The position numbers were made by a program, and so were the translations under genes. From assembly GCF_002111595.1 (NCBI RefSeq), contig NZ_LUTN01000018.1:33081-97080 (forward strand): a DNA stretch of 64,000 nt, written 5' to 3'. Within the stretch, counting starts at the first letter, position 1, and each line of letters opens with the position of its first letter. Below, piece after piece: positions 9,988-19,843 of this stretch. The notes under the pieces are model-generated. The model worked only from the letters and a program-made list of their open reading frames with translations. It had not been told where the DNA came from and did not search any database. Origin of the DNA: Lonsdalea britannica. GTDB taxonomy: Bacteria > Pseudomonadota > Gammaproteobacteria > Enterobacterales > Enterobacteriaceae.

Positions 9988-11308
9988 GAAGCGTTGCTCG
10001 CCGCGGCCGCCATCAGCGCTTCGATATCGTCCGGATCTTTTACCACGCCCGCGGTCAACACCTCGTTACCGCTGGCGGTAATCACAATATCGTCTTCGAT
10101 GCGTATGCCGATGCCGCGATATTCCGGCGGGACGTCGGCGTCCGGGGCGATGTAGAGGCCCGGTTCTACCGTCAGCACCATGCCCGGCGCCAGGATGCGT
10201 CCGCGATCGCCGGTGCCGTAATCGCCGACGTCATGGACATCCAGACCCAGCCAGTGGCTCAGGCCGTGCATATAGAAGTCGCGGTGCGCTTCGGCGGTAT
10301 AAAGTTCGTCGATGTCGCCGTGCAAAATACCGAGATCCAGCAGGCCCTGTAGCATGATGCGGACGACTTCTTCATTAACCTCACGGATGCTGCGTCCCGG
10401 ACCATAAAGCTCGATGGCGCGTTTTTCGGCGGCCAGCACGATGTCGTAAATTGCGCGCTGAGGCGCCGTGAATTTTCCGTTAACCGGGAAAGTTCGGGTG
10501 ATGTCACCCGCATAGCCTGGTACTCGCAGCCAGCGTCGATCAGCACCAGATCGCCGTCCTGCATCTGGCTCTCGTTCTCGGTGTAATGGAGAATGCAGCC
10601 GTTTTCGCCGCTGCCCACAATCGTGTTGTATGACGGGTAGCGAGCGCCGTGGCGGGTGAACTCGTAGTGAATTTCCCCTTCCAGCTGATACTCATACAGA
10701 CCGGGACGGCTGGTTTGCATCGCGCGGGTATGGGCCAGCGCCGTGATTTCTCCAGCGCGTCGCAGCAGGTCGATTTCGAGCGGCGACTTAACCAGACGCA
10801 TTTCATGCACCCACGGGCGCCAGTCCGTGATCGTCGACGGCGCGGAGTAGCCTTTACGCGTGCCTTCACGCAGCGTTTCCAGCGCGGCGAACACCAGTTT
10901 GTCGGCGTAACGGTACTGGCCCTGCGCGTGGTAAACCACGTCCAGTCCATTTAGCAACAGATGCAGCTGTTCGCCCATCTCTTCAAACGGCAACGCGCGA
11001 TCCACACCCAGTTTGGCTGGGGCGGCATCCTGTCCCAGACGGCGTCCGAACCAGATTTCGGCGTTGATATCGCGGACCCGGTTGAACAAGACGCTGTGGT
11101 GATGATTTTCATCGCTCTTGACCAGCAGCAGCGCGGCTTCAGGCTCATTAAAGCCGGTGAAGTACCAGAAATCGCTGCTCTGCCGGTAGGGGTAGTCGCT
11201 GTCGGCATTACGTTGCGCTTCGGGGGCCGCAAAAATAATCGCGGCGCTGGCAGGCGCCATTTTTTCCAGCAGTGCCTGCCGTCGACGGAGATATTCTTGT
11301 TGATTCAT
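9984..11308 (-). pseudogene. pepP: Xaa-Pro aminopeptidase PepP, frameshifted in this sequence
   Basis: Aminopeptidase P cleaves N-terminal residues linked to proline; it is a two-metal pita-bread enzyme of about 440 residues. The first frame covers the N-terminal domain and the start of the catalytic domain up to IDAGCEYQ (first metal Asp). The second frame holds the rest, with HGLSHWLGLDVHD, TVEPGLYI and RIEDD carrying the other ligands. Adding one G near 10517 (CAGGCTAT to CAGGGCTAT on the coding strand) restores YQGYAGDITRTFPVNGKFT. I chose ATG 11308 after a CAGGAG ribosome site; a GTG directly before it is in frame. The gene sits between ygfB and ubiH as in E. coli. Confidence 0.9.
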
Positions 11309-11365
11309 CACCTGCTCCTGAATTGTCAGCGCCGGGCGCTGACCTGTAAGGCGGATAGCCGAACG

Positions 11366-11947
11366 TTAGTGCAGCGTCGGCTTTTGTTCGGGGGCGGTTA
11401 CCACCGGATGAGTGAACTCGTTATGACACATTATGGCAGCAACCCGCACATATTCGACGACTTCTTCCAGCGACTGGGACAGCTGCTCCAGATCTTCATC
11501 TTCGTCATAGCCAAGCTGAGCGATGTTGCGCAGATCGCCAATCGCCTCTTTCAGTTCGCCCTGCGTCTTTTCCAGACGCGGCTGCACTACGCCGAGGCCG
11601 AGCAGGAAGTGGTTGACCCAACCCGCCAGACCGTCGGCGCGTTCAAAAACGGTCACATTGTCTTGCGTATCGTCCGGCAGGAACAGCTGGAACATGAAGC
11701 CTTCATCGTCCAGCGTACTGCGGGTGATCTGGTAAATCTCCAGCAGCGGCTGAGCCAACGCCTGGGGGAATGACAGGCCGTCGTTGGTCAGTTCCGACAC
11801 CAGCGTTTTCCAACTGTCGTCGTGATTGCCGCCGCATAAAATGCCGCTGATCAGGCCGTGCATTTCCGCTGCCGTCAGGGCGACCTGATGCTGTTTCAGT
11901 AGTTGTTCAGTGGCTTCATAGCCAGGGAGTTTGTTCTCTATAGACAT
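11366..11947 (-). CDS. ygfB: YgfB/UPF0149 family protein
   Basis: A 193-residue helical cytoplasmic protein, very close to E. coli YgfB. It keeps the segments [15 protein letters not shown] (residues about 32-46), [17 protein letters not shown] and [14 protein letters not shown], and ends KPTLH. The start is set at the ATG beginning [11 protein letters not shown], two codons inside the open frame, to match the family. It is first in the ygfB-pepP-ubiH-ubiI operon and divergent from zapA, the usual enterobacterial arrangement. Its molecular function is not established from sequence. No anomalies are seen. Confidence 0.92.
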   Translation of the reverse strand: MSIENKLPGYEATEQLLKQHQVALTAAEMHGLISGILCGGNHDDSWKTLVSELTNDGLSFPQALAQPLLEIYQITRSTLDDEGFMFQLFLPDDTQDNVTVFERADGLAGWVNHFLLGLGVVQPRLEKTQGELKEAIGDLRNIAQLGYDEDEDLEQLSQSLEEVVEYVRVAAIMCHNEFTHPVVTAPEQKPTLH

Positions 11948-12137
11948 GCGCATTCATCGTCGTTGCGGGGAGTTCGTGTTATGCTACCACCAAGCTCCGT
12001 TGCTATACCAGAAAGGGCTTGTATCTTCTATTTGGGGTATATATAGTAGCGCCCGCTTTTTACCTGGAAAGGCTGCCAGGCAGCGCCAGGTAATCAATCC
12101 GCGCGGGTGCGAAACGACACAAGGGCAGGAAGGTGGC

Positions 12138-12467
12138 ATGTCTGCACAACCGGTAGATATTCAAATTTTTGGCCGTTCGTTAAGAGTGAATTGTCCGCCA
12201 GAACAACAGGATGCGTTGAATCAGGCTGCGGAAGATCTTAACCAGCGGTTGCAAGATCTCAAAGTTCGCACTAGAGTCACAAACACGGAGCAGCTGGTCT
12301 TTATCGCCGCGCTCAATGTGTGCCATGAGCTGGCGCAGGAACGGACAAAAACCCGTGACTATGCCTCCAATATGGAACAACGGATTCGCATGCTGCAGCA
12401 GACCATTGAACAGGCGCTGCTGGAGCAAGGCCGCATTACCGACCGTCAGGATGCCCAGTTTGAATAA
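12138..12467 (+). CDS. zapA: Cell division protein ZapA
   Basis: ZapA binds FtsZ and promotes bundling of the Z-ring at midcell. The 109-residue product has an N-terminal FtsZ-binding domain ([19 protein letters not shown]) and a C-terminal coiled coil (about 60-100, [20 protein letters not shown]), nearly identical to E. coli. The start is the ATG at 12138; the frame is open for 207 further bases upstream, but that part is unlike ZapA. It is followed by 6S RNA and fau, the conserved zapA-ssrS-fau order. Confidence 0.96.
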   Translation: MSAQPVDIQIFGRSLRVNCPPEQQDALNQAAEDLNQRLQDLKVRTRVTNTEQLVFIAALNVCHELAQERTKTRDYASNMEQRIRMLQQTIEQALLEQGRITDRQDAQFE

Positions 12468-12551
12468 GTGCGCATTTTGGTAAAGAGGTTGGGGATTACG
12501 GGTAACAAAACGCTGTTAGACATGTTAGGGTAACAGCGAGTAACGAATAAA

Positions 12552-12733
12552 ATTTCTCTGAGATGTTTGCCAGCGGGCCAGTCCCCTGAGCCGATATTTA
12601 CAACCAACAGAATGTTGTGCTTGTGGTTGGTGCGCATGCTCGGTCCGTCCGAGAAGCCTAAAAACTGCGACGTGACGTTCACCTTGAACCAAGGGTTCAA
12701 GGGTTACAGCCTGCGGCGGCATCTCGGAGATTC
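12552..12733 (+). ncRNA. ssrS: 6S RNA
   Basis: A global regulator that binds sigma70 RNA polymerase by mimicking an open promoter in stationary phase. The 5' end (ATTTCTCTGAGATGTTTGCC) and 3' end (GGCGGCATCTCGGAGATTC) pair to form the closing stem. The conserved core CGGGCCAGTCCCCTGAGCCG, ATGCTCGGTCCGTCCGAGAA and TTGAACCAAGGGTTCAAGG are all present. The length is about 182 bases, against 184 in E. coli. It lies between zapA and fau and is normally co-transcribed with fau. Confidence 0.96.
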
Positions 12734-12775
12734 CTTCCTTTTTCTTACATCCTTTCCAACAGGCCGATACCCGAT

Positions 12776-13393
12776 ATGCAGACGCTCACTTCTTCTGCCG
12801 ATCGCTCCGCCGATCTTGACCGTCAGACCCTCCGTCAGCGTATACGCCAACGTCGCCGCGCGCTTAGCGCCGAACAGCAGGCGAGCTTCTCTCAACAGGC
12901 GGCGCAACGCATTATCGATCATCCCCGAATTCAGCAAGCCCGACATGTAGCGGCGTATCTCTCATTTGATGGCGAACTGGATACCGCTCCGTTGATTGAC
13001 GCGCTCTGGCGTCAGGGCAAGCAGGTCTACCTTCCCGTTCTGCATCCGTTCAGCGCCGGTCAGTTGCTGTTCCTGTGCTATGAACATGACACGCCGCTAA
13101 CGCTTAACCGGCTGAATATTTTGCAGCCGCGATTAGACGTGCGTCAGGTGTTGCCGACTCACCAGCTCGATATTCTGTTTACACCGCTGGTGGCGTTCGA
13201 CGATCAGGGACAGCGACTGGGGATGGGCGGGGGATTCTACGATCGCACGCTGGAACACTGGCAGGCGCGCGGGCCTTATCCGATCGGTCTGGCTCACGAT
13301 TGTCAGCAGGTGGAGCAGGTGCCGGCAGCCCATTGGGACGTCCCGCTCCCGGAAATCCTCACGCCGTCCCGCGAGTGGCGCTGGCCGACGTAA
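12776..13393 (+). CDS. fau: 5-formyltetrahydrofolate cyclo-ligase
   Basis: Converts 5-formyl-THF to 5,10-methenyl-THF with ATP, salvaging the folate storage form. The 205-residue product shows an N-terminal basic helix (RQRIRQRRRALS), the substrate region FTPLVAFDDQGQRLGMGGG and the ATP loop GMGGGFYDRTL (about 149-159). It follows 6S RNA by about 42 bases, as in E. coli (ygfA/fau), where the two share a transcript linked to persister formation. It is convergent with nadR with only 12 bases between the stops, which differs from the E. coli neighbourhood. Confidence 0.93.
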   Translation: MQTLTSSADRSADLDRQTLRQRIRQRRRALSAEQQASFSQQAAQRIIDHPRIQQARHVAAYLSFDGELDTAPLIDALWRQGKQVYLPVLHPFSAGQLLFLCYEHDTPLTLNRLNILQPRLDVRQVLPTHQLDILFTPLVAFDDQGQRLGMGGGFYDRTLEHWQARGPYPIGLAHDCQQVEQVPAAHWDVPLPEILTPSREWRWPT

Positions 13394-13405
13394 GGCATGC
13401 TGGGT

Positions 13406-14650
13406 TTAGTTCATGCTGCGGCCGTCGTGTCCCAGCATGTTCTGCACCAGCTCCACGCAGCGCAGAAAGCGGCTGTCGTAGTCCGATTCGGTGACATAGA
13501 CATAGTCGACGTTATTCTGCGCCAGCATCTCCTTGAGGAGATTTTGGAACTCCGAGCGATCCGCCGTGCTGCCTAGACTGCGTAGACCGTCCGCCACCCA
13601 CGGCGTGTTGTTTTCCAGCAAAATCACCAGATCGAATCGATATTCCTCAATCAGCGCCTGAACGAACGGGTGCTCGCGACCTTCGTATTTTTTACAAAAT
13701 GCCTGCGTGGTGATGAAGTCGGTGTCGATAAATGCCACTTTGTTGGCATATTTAACTGAAAAATCAATGTATTGGGCCTGGCCTAGCGCAATTTTATCGT
13801 AGTCGGAATACTGCAGTGCCATCTCGTCGCCGCCCAGATGCGAAAATACGTAGTCACGGCCGTATTCCCAGGCGCTGGTGGTGTTAAAGATATTGGACAA
13901 CTTATTGACCAGCGTTGATTTTCCGCTGGACTCGCCCCCCAGAATCGCCACGGTACGAACGAAGAAAGGTTTCACCTCTGTGGGAATGTATTCCCAGTAG
14001 CGGAACGGGTTCTGTCTGATCTGAGAGCCGCTGATATTCATAAAGGAACGGTTCGGGTCGACCAGTACGGCGTCGATCCCGAGATGGGGCTTGTACTGGG
14101 GCGCATCCTGCTCTTCGCTGGTGTAGACGAAGTTAGGTTCGATACCTTTTTCCGCCATGAATTTTTTAATGCCTTGGCTCCAGACGTCCCAGCCGTGCGG
14201 ATAGGGTTCCATACCTTCTTCGTTAAAGGCGTGAATATGGATATTTTTTTGATATTTGAAGGTTTGCAGCAGCCAGCGCAGGCGGTCGCTGACGGTCGGC
14301 TGCTGCGACATGGAGCTGTGTTCGAAGAGGGTGCGGTCCCTCTCTTCGTCGAACCCCATGATGACGTGCAGTTCGTCCACCTGGCTACAGGCGCGCTGGA
14401 TCAAATAGATATGACCGGTATGCAGCGGGTAAAATTTACCGAACACGACGCCGATGCTTTTCTGATGGTAGGGGAATTCCAGCCCCAGGAAGCGGTGCAG
14501 CGCTTCCAGCTTCTGCGCGCTGGGGCTTTTGATTTTGGCGTTCAATAATTGGCTAAGGTAGCCTTTCGTCATCCCGGTGGCGTCGGCAACCTGCTGTAGG
14601 GTACATCCCTGTTGTTTGATAGCCGATTTGAGGTAATCGAATGGTGACAT
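13406..14650 (-). CDS. nadR: NadR: NAD repressor, NMN adenylyltransferase and ribosylnicotinamide kinase
   Basis: A three-function NAD regulator of 414 residues. Residues 1-60 form a Cro/C1-type helix-turn-helix (TLQQVADATGMTKGYLSQLL). Residues about 63-225 form the NMN adenylyltransferase domain with the nucleotidyl transferase motif HTGH at 77-80. The rest is the ribosylnicotinamide kinase domain, with Walker A GGESSGKST near 237. The start is the ATG of MSPFDYL, matching E. coli; an upstream in-frame ATG lies inside the operator. A perfect NadR box overlaps the promoter region just before the ribosome site, so autorepression is likely. It lies downstream of serB-radA on the same strand. 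Confidence 0.95.
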   Translation of the reverse strand: MSPFDYLKSAIKQQGCTLQQVADATGMTKGYLSQLLNAKIKSPSAQKLEALHRFLGLEFPYHQKSIGVVFGKFYPLHTGHIYLIQRACSQVDELHVIMGFDEERDRTLFEHSSMSQQPTVSDRLRWLLQTFKYQKNIHIHAFNEEGMEPYPHGWDVWSQGIKKFMAEKGIEPNFVYTSEEQDAPQYKPHLGIDAVLVDPNRSFMNISGSQIRQNPFRYWEYIPTEVKPFFVRTVAILGGESSGKSTLVNKLSNIFNTTSAWEYGRDYVFSHLGGDEMALQYSDYDKIALGQAQYIDFSVKYANKVAFIDTDFITTQAFCKKYEGREHPFVQALIEEYRFDLVILLENNTPWVADGLRSLGSTADRSEFQNLLKEMLAQNNVDYVYVTESDYDSRFLRCVELVQNMLGHDGRSMN

Positions 14651-14664
14651 GATCCGGCGCTCCT

Positions 14665-14682
14665 TGTTTAGCTTACTAAACA
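14665..14682 (-). promoter_or_regulatory. NadR operator (NAD box) upstream of nadR
   Basis: A perfect 18-base palindrome TGTTTA-N6-TAAACA, the known enterobacterial NadR consensus, placed 14 bases upstream of the nadR start codon and directly abutting its AGGAG ribosome site. Binding here should block nadR expression when NAD is high. This is a direct sequence match; the binding itself is inferred. Confidence 0.85.
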
Positions 14683-14724
14683 AAATACCACAGGGGCCGG
14701 GTCATGATCCAAAGCTATCTGCCG

Positions 14725-16110
14725 TTACAGATCATCCAGAATGGCGAGCGCGTCCGCCAGCTTCTTAACGCCGAACACCTGCATGTTGGCTGGCGGCTTC
14801 TTGGGCATGTTGGCGAAGGGGACGATTGCACGCTTGAAGCCATGTTTGGCCGCTTCGGTGATCCGCTCTTGTCCGCTCGGCACCGGCCTGATCTCGCCCG
14901 CCAAACCGACCTCGCCGAAGACCACCAGATCCTGCGGCAGCGGGCGATCGCGCAGGCTGGAGACCAGCGACAGCAGCAGCGCCAGATCGGCGCTGGTTTC
15001 CGTCACTTTTACGCCGCCCACCACGTTGACGAACACGTCTTGATCGGACATCTGCAGGCCGCCGTGGCGATGCAGTACCGCCAGCAGGATCGCCAGGCGA
15101 TTCTGCTCCAGTCCGACCGCCACCCGCCGGGGATTGGCCATCATGGAGTGATCCACCAGCGCCTGAATTTCCACCAGCAGCGGCCGCGTGCCTTCCCATA
15201 CCACCATCACCGAACTGCCGGAAGTGATCTCATCGCCTCGGCTCAGGAAAATGGCCGATGGATTGCTGATTTCACGCAGACCCTGCTCCGTCATGGCGAA
15301 AACGCCCAGCTCATTGACGGCGCCAAAACGGTTTTTATGGCTGCGCAGCGTGCGGAAACGAGAGTCCGCGTCGCCGTCCAGCAGCACGGAACAGTCAATG
15401 CAGTGCTCCAGCACCTTTGGCCCCGCCAGCGACCCATCTTTGGTGACGTGGCCGACCATCACGATAGCCACTCCGCGGGTTTTGGCGAAGCGGGTCAAAT
15501 AGGCGGCGGTTTCACGCACCTGAGACACGCTGCCCGGCGAGGACTGAATATCGGACAGGTGCATCACCTGAATGGAGTCGATTACCATCAGCTTCGGCTG
15601 TTCCTGCTCGGCGATCAGGCAGATCTGCTCAATGCTGGTTTCCGACAGCATGTTGAGATTCTGGGCGGGAAGGCCGAGCCGGTGCGCGCGCATCGCGACC
15701 TGCTGCAACGACTCTTCGCCCGTCACGTACAGGGTTTTCATCTGTTCGGACAGTTTGCACAGCGTTTGCAGCAGTAGGGTACTTTTACCGGCACCGGGGT
15801 TGCCGCCGATCAAAATGGCGCTGCCGGGCACGACGCCGCCGCCCAGCACCCGGTCGAACTCCTGAAAGCCGGTGGAGAAGCGAGGAAGCGCTTCGAGGCT
15901 GATGTCCGACAGTTTCTGTACCTTGCTGACCCCGGCGCTGTCGCCCGCATAGCTGGCGAAGCGGTCGCTGCGTGCTGACGACGGCGCGGCCGCCAGACGG
16001 ACTTCCGTGATGGTATTCCAGGCCTGGCAGGCGCTGCATTGCCCCTGCCAGCGCGGATAATCAGCGCCGCACTCATTGCAGACAAAGGCGCGTTTAGCGG
16101 CTTTTGCCAC
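14725..16110 (-). CDS. radA: DNA repair and branch-migration protein RadA
   Basis: A RecA-related DnaB-type helicase that helps process recombination intermediates. The 461 residues show a zinc finger (Cys11, Cys14, Cys25, Cys28), Walker A GGNPGAGKST at 102-111, the RadA-specific KNRFG motif and a C-terminal Lon-protease-like domain (about 290-460) ending LADALAILDDL. Length and all motifs are normal. It lies 20 bases after serB on the same strand (serB-radA-nadR order as in E. coli). Confidence 0.96.
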   Translation of the reverse strand: MAKAAKRAFVCNECGADYPRWQGQCSACQAWNTITEVRLAAAPSSARSDRFASYAGDSAGVSKVQKLSDISLEALPRFSTGFQEFDRVLGGGVVPGSAILIGGNPGAGKSTLLLQTLCKLSEQMKTLYVTGEESLQQVAMRAHRLGLPAQNLNMLSETSIEQICLIAEQEQPKLMVIDSIQVMHLSDIQSSPGSVSQVRETAAYLTRFAKTRGVAIVMVGHVTKDGSLAGPKVLEHCIDCSVLLDGDADSRFRTLRSHKNRFGAVNELGVFAMTEQGLREISNPSAIFLSRGDEITSGSSVMVVWEGTRPLLVEIQALVDHSMMANPRRVAVGLEQNRLAILLAVLHRHGGLQMSDQDVFVNVVGGVKVTETSADLALLLSLVSSLRDRPLPQDLVVFGEVGLAGEIRPVPSGQERITEAAKHGFKRAIVPFANMPKKPPANMQVFGVKKLADALAILDDL

Positions 16111-16130
16111 GGTTTACCTCACTTCTTTAT

Positions 16131-17108
16131 TTAACGTTGTTCGTGTCGCAGGCTGCCGCTGAGAATACACAGCACGCCGGTCAGGTCCGCATAGCGGATG
16201 CTGGTGGACGTTTGCGCATAGACCTTGGGTTTCGCATGATAGGCGATCCCGAGTCCTGCGGCTTTCATCATCAGCAGATCGTTGGCGCCGTCGCCGATGG
16301 CGATCGTCTGCTCCAGGGGGATCTCCAGCTTGTCGGCTAATTGCCGTAAGGTGTCCGCCTTATATTGGGCGTCGACGATCGGGCCTTCCACGTCGCCGGT
16401 CAGTTTGCCATCGCGCATGCCCATGGTATTGGCGACCGCTGCCACCAGATTCAGTTTCTGGCGCAGATAATCGGCGAAAAAGGTGAATCCGCCGGAGGCG
16501 ATCGCCAGATGCCAACCGGCTTCCTGCAGCTGTTTGACCATCTGTTCCAGACCGGGCATCAGCGGGAGCGAGTCACGCACCTGCAGCAGGATATTCGCAT
16601 CGGCGCCCTTCAGTGTGCCTACGCGTTCGCGCAGGCTGGAAGAGAAGTCGAGATCGCCTTGCATCGCGCGTTCGGTGATCGCCGCCACCTGATCGCCCAC
16701 GCCCGCCAGGTTGGCGATTTCATCAATGCACTCGATCTGGATCGCCGTGGAGTCCATATCCATGACCAGCAAACCGGGCGAGCGCAGGGTGGGGTGATTC
16801 CCCATCGCGGCCACGTCCAGCCCCAGCGTGTGCGCGGACTCGGCGATATGCGGCGTCAGAATGCCCGCCAGTCGAACGACCTGATAGTCGCCTACGCTCC
16901 AGGCGCTCACGATGACCATCGGTTCATCCAGCAGGCGCTGCATACGGGATAACGCGTTTTTGTCGAGCGTGTCGCCGTAGAGCAGCCAGCCGGTGTTGCC
17001 CGCCCGATAGTCCAGCGGCATGACTTCGTCACCGCTGAGTGACAGCGGCAAATTGGGCCAGCAATTGATCTCAACGGGCAGATCGCGATAGGTCAAACGG
17101 TTCGACAT
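16131..17108 (-). CDS. serB: Phosphoserine phosphatase
   Basis: Last step of serine synthesis, phosphoserine to serine. It is a HAD-superfamily enzyme of 325 residues with the nucleophile motif DMDST at 117-121, the ASGG motif (IASGGFTFFA) and the metal loop GDGAND near 278. The N-terminal third is the ACT-like regulatory part seen in E. coli SerB. The start at MSNRLTYRDL fits the family; the frame is open 24 codons further upstream without resemblance. It is divergent from ytjB and upstream of radA. Confidence 0.95.
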   Translation of the reverse strand: MSNRLTYRDLPVEINCWPNLPLSLSGDEVMPLDYRAGNTGWLLYGDTLDKNALSRMQRLLDEPMVIVSAWSVGDYQVVRLAGILTPHIAESAHTLGLDVAAMGNHPTLRSPGLLVMDMDSTAIQIECIDEIANLAGVGDQVAAITERAMQGDLDFSSSLRERVGTLKGADANILLQVRDSLPLMPGLEQMVKQLQEAGWHLAIASGGFTFFADYLRQKLNLVAAVANTMGMRDGKLTGDVEGPIVDAQYKADTLRQLADKLEIPLEQTIAIGDGANDLLMMKAAGLGIAYHAKPKVYAQTSTSIRYADLTGVLCILSGSLRHEQR

Positions 17109-17248
17109 GGGGTAAATCCTTTCCTGCGGGTGTTGTGTTGACGACGTAGAACGGTCATAAAGAGGACAATGATAAAACAACGCAACAAGCTATCCTATCG
17201 TCAACGCTTCTGGCAACATGAAACTCTCCAAATCGCTCAGGTGTTCCC

Positions 17249-17929
17249 ATGGTTCGGGCTCGGTTGAAATTTCGCTTACATCGTACGGCTATTGTGCTGA
17301 TCTGTCTGGCGTTGCTGGTGATCCTTATGCAGGGATCGTCGTACTTTAGCCTCAGTCACCAAATGGCGCGCTCTGAACAAGTTGAAGAGCTGACGCGGAC
17401 GCTGACCCGTCAGGTTGCGTTTAGCCTGACCCCGTTGCTGGAAGGTAATGATGACAACAGCCAGCGGATCCACGACGTGTTGCGCAATCTGACCGACCGC
17501 AGCCGGATTCTGGACGCGGGCATCTATGCGCTGGACGGCACGCTGATATCGCGGGCCGGGGAGCAGATCCCGTTACGCGATCGGTTGGCGTTGGATGGCA
17601 ACCGGGCCGGTAGCTACTTCAACCATCAACTGGTCGAACAGATCAACGGTAAAGATGGGCCGATTGGCTTCCTCCGCGTGACGCTGGATACCCACGTGTT
17701 GGCGACCGAAGCCAAACAGGTCGATAACACGACCAATATTCTTAGGTTGATGATCCTGCTGGCGCTGGCCATTGGCATCATTCTCGCGCGGACGCTGTTG
17801 CAGCACCGCCGTTCCCGCTGGCAGCAGTCGCCCTATCTGTTGACTGCCAATACGCCGGTGGAGGACGACGATCCGGATAACGATGACGAAAGTGGCGAGA
17901 CGCCGCACGAGCCCGGTGCTCGTCGCTGA
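17249..17929 (+). CDS. ytjB: YtjB/Smp family membrane protein
   Basis: A 226-residue protein with an N-terminal membrane segment (about 15-33), a periplasmic domain (about 35-165, with the conserved RSRILDAGIY and RLALDGNRAGSYFN) and a second membrane segment (about 170-188). An acidic cytoplasmic tail follows. It matches E. coli YtjB (Smp) along its length. Virulence-linked homologues named Smp/VirK-like are reported, but the function is unclear. It is divergent from serB, as in E. coli. Confidence 0.9.
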   Translation: MVRARLKFRLHRTAIVLICLALLVILMQGSSYFSLSHQMARSEQVEELTRTLTRQVAFSLTPLLEGNDDNSQRIHDVLRNLTDRSRILDAGIYALDGTLISRAGEQIPLRDRLALDGNRAGSYFNHQLVEQINGKDGPIGFLRVTLDTHVLATEAKQVDNTTNILRLMILLALAIGIILARTLLQHRRSRWQQSPYLLTANTPVEDDDPDNDDESGETPHEPGARR

Positions 17930-18198
17930 GCGCAGGCGGGCTCCTCAATCTTGCGCCATGCTTCATAAAAACGTCTCCCACCGTGAGCGCTGTGGGAGGC
18001 GCTGCTGACGAGAGGCTCGTTCACCGCCGTGGGGCCGATAAACGGCAAAGAAAAGGCGCGTCTTTCAGTCACCGATTGTTTATGACCGGTAAATCAGAGA
18101 AAATGCCCCGCTTAACGATTGATTTCCGCTCTGCCTGACGTGACATCGCTGCGATCTGATGCTGACGCCGGGTGCTAACCTGAAGAAGCCTGAACAAC

Positions 18199-19788
18199 AT
18201 GTCTCCAAGTGAATTTGCCCGCGAAGTCTCGAAACGACGGACTTTTGCCATTATTTCCCACCCTGACGCCGGTAAAACCACCATCACGGAAAAGGTTTTG
18301 CTGTTCGGACAGGCGATCCAGACCGCCGGTACGGTAAAAGGCCGCGGCTCTAACCAGCACGCCAAATCCGACTGGATGGAAATGGAAAAACAACGTGGTA
18401 TCTCCATCACGACCTCCGTGATGCAGTTCCCGTATCGGGATAGCCTGGTCAATCTGCTGGATACCCCGGGGCATGAAGACTTCTCGGAAGATACCTACCG
18501 TACGCTGACCGCTGTCGACTGCTGTCTGATGGTGATCGATGCCGCGAAAGGGGTGGAAGATCGTACCCGCAAACTGATGGATGTCACCCGTCTGCGCGAT
18601 ACTCCGATTCTGACCTTTATGAACAAGCTCGACCGCGACATTCGCGATCCGATGGAGCTGCTGGATGAAGTGGAAAGCGAGCTGAACATCGCCTGTTCGC
18701 CCATCACCTGGCCTATCGGCTGCGGCAAGCTGTTTAAAGGGGTCTATCACCTTTATAAAGATGAAACTTACCTGTATCAGCGCGGGATGGGGCATACCAT
18801 CCAGGAACTGCGCGTTATCAAAGGGCTGGATAACCCTGAGCTCGACAGCGCGGTCGGCGAAGAACTGGCGGCCCAGCTGCGTGAAGAGCTGGAATTGGTA
18901 CAGGGCGCTTCCAATGAGTTCGAAGAAGAGGCTTTCCTGAGCGGCGATTTAACGCCGGTCTTCTTCGGCACCGCGCTAGGTAACTTCGGCGTGGACCACA
19001 TGCTGGACGGCCTGGTCGACTGGGCGCCGACGCCGATGCCGCGTAAAACCAACGTGCGTGAAGTGGTCGCGTCGGAAGAAAAATTCTCCGGCTTCGTTTT
19101 CAAGATCCAGGCCAATATGGACCCGAAACACCGCGACCGCGTTGCTTTCATGCGCGTCGTGTCGGGTAAATATGAGAAAGGTATGAAGCTGCGTCAGGTA
19201 CGGACCGGCAAAGATGTGACGATCGCGGACGCGCTGACCTTCATGGCGGGCGACCGTTCTCACGTGGAAGAAGCGTATCCCGGCGACATTATCGGCCTGC
19301 ATAACCACGGCACCATCCAGATTGGCGATACGTTCACGCAGGGCGAAGACATGAAGTTCACCGGTATTCCGAACTTCGCGCCGGAACTGTTCCGCCGCAT
19401 TCGCCTGCGCGATCCGCTGAGACAGAAACAACTGCTGAAAGGATTGGTTCAGCTGTCCGAAGAGGGGGCTGTGCAGGTATTCCGTCCGCTGATCAATAAC
19501 GATCTGATCGTGGGCGCGGTAGGGGTACTGCAGTTTGATGTGGTCGTTGCCCGTCTGAAGACGGAGTACAACGTGGAAGCGGTTTATGAGTCGGTCAACG
19601 TCTCCACCGCGCGCTGGGTAGAATGCGGCGACGTCAAAAAGCTGGAAGAGTTTAAGCGTAAGAATGAGCAGCATCTGGCGCTGGATGGCGGCGACAACCT
19701 GTCCTATGTCGCCCCCACGATGGTCAACCTGAATCTGACTCAGGAACGTTACCCTGACGTACAGTTCCACAAAACACGCGAACATTAA
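18199..19788 (+). CDS. prfC: Peptide chain release factor 3
   Basis: A GTPase that removes RF1 and RF2 from the ribosome after termination. The 529 residues contain G1 HPDAGKTT (21-28), the switch region with RGISIT, G3 DTPGHEDF and G4 NKLD, followed by RF3 domains II and III. It is almost collinear with E. coli RF3. A strong terminator follows about 30 bases after the stop. Confidence 0.97.
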   Translation: MSPSEFAREVSKRRTFAIISHPDAGKTTITEKVLLFGQAIQTAGTVKGRGSNQHAKSDWMEMEKQRGISITTSVMQFPYRDSLVNLLDTPGHEDFSEDTYRTLTAVDCCLMVIDAAKGVEDRTRKLMDVTRLRDTPILTFMNKLDRDIRDPMELLDEVESELNIACSPITWPIGCGKLFKGVYHLYKDETYLYQRGMGHTIQELRVIKGLDNPELDSAVGEELAAQLREELELVQGASNEFEEEAFLSGDLTPVFFGTALGNFGVDHMLDGLVDWAPTPMPRKTNVREVVASEEKFSGFVFKIQANMDPKHRDRVAFMRVVSGKYEKGMKLRQVRTGKDVTIADALTFMAGDRSHVEEAYPGDIIGLHNHGTIQIGDTFTQGEDMKFTGIPNFAPELFRRIRLRDPLRQKQLLKGLVQLSEEGAVQVFRPLINNDLIVGAVGVLQFDVVVARLKTEYNVEAVYESVNVSTARWVECGDVKKLEEFKRKNEQHLALDGGDNLSYVAPTMVNLNLTQERYPDVQFHKTREH

Positions 19789-19818
19789 TATTCTGCTTAA
19801 GATTTACGCAGATGACAT

Positions 19819-19843
19819 AAGCCAGGCTCACGCCTGGCTTTTT
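19819..19843 (+). terminator. Rho-independent terminator of prfC
   Basis: A nine-base-pair stem AAGCCAGGC/GCCTGGCTT with a four-base loop (TCAC), followed by a T-run. It starts about 30 bases after the prfC stop. Confidence 0.9.

Noticed and set aside
8541..11311. Genome decay of the ubiquinone/pepP operon
   Set aside because: Each gene has only one break with otherwise conserved sequence on both sides, and the same kind of break occurs across the window; decay would leave scattered changes and additional stops.
14704..15777. A 357-codon plus-strand frame opposite radA
   Set aside because: radA is fully conserved on the other strand; the antisense product is rich in His, Arg and Gln and unlike any protein.
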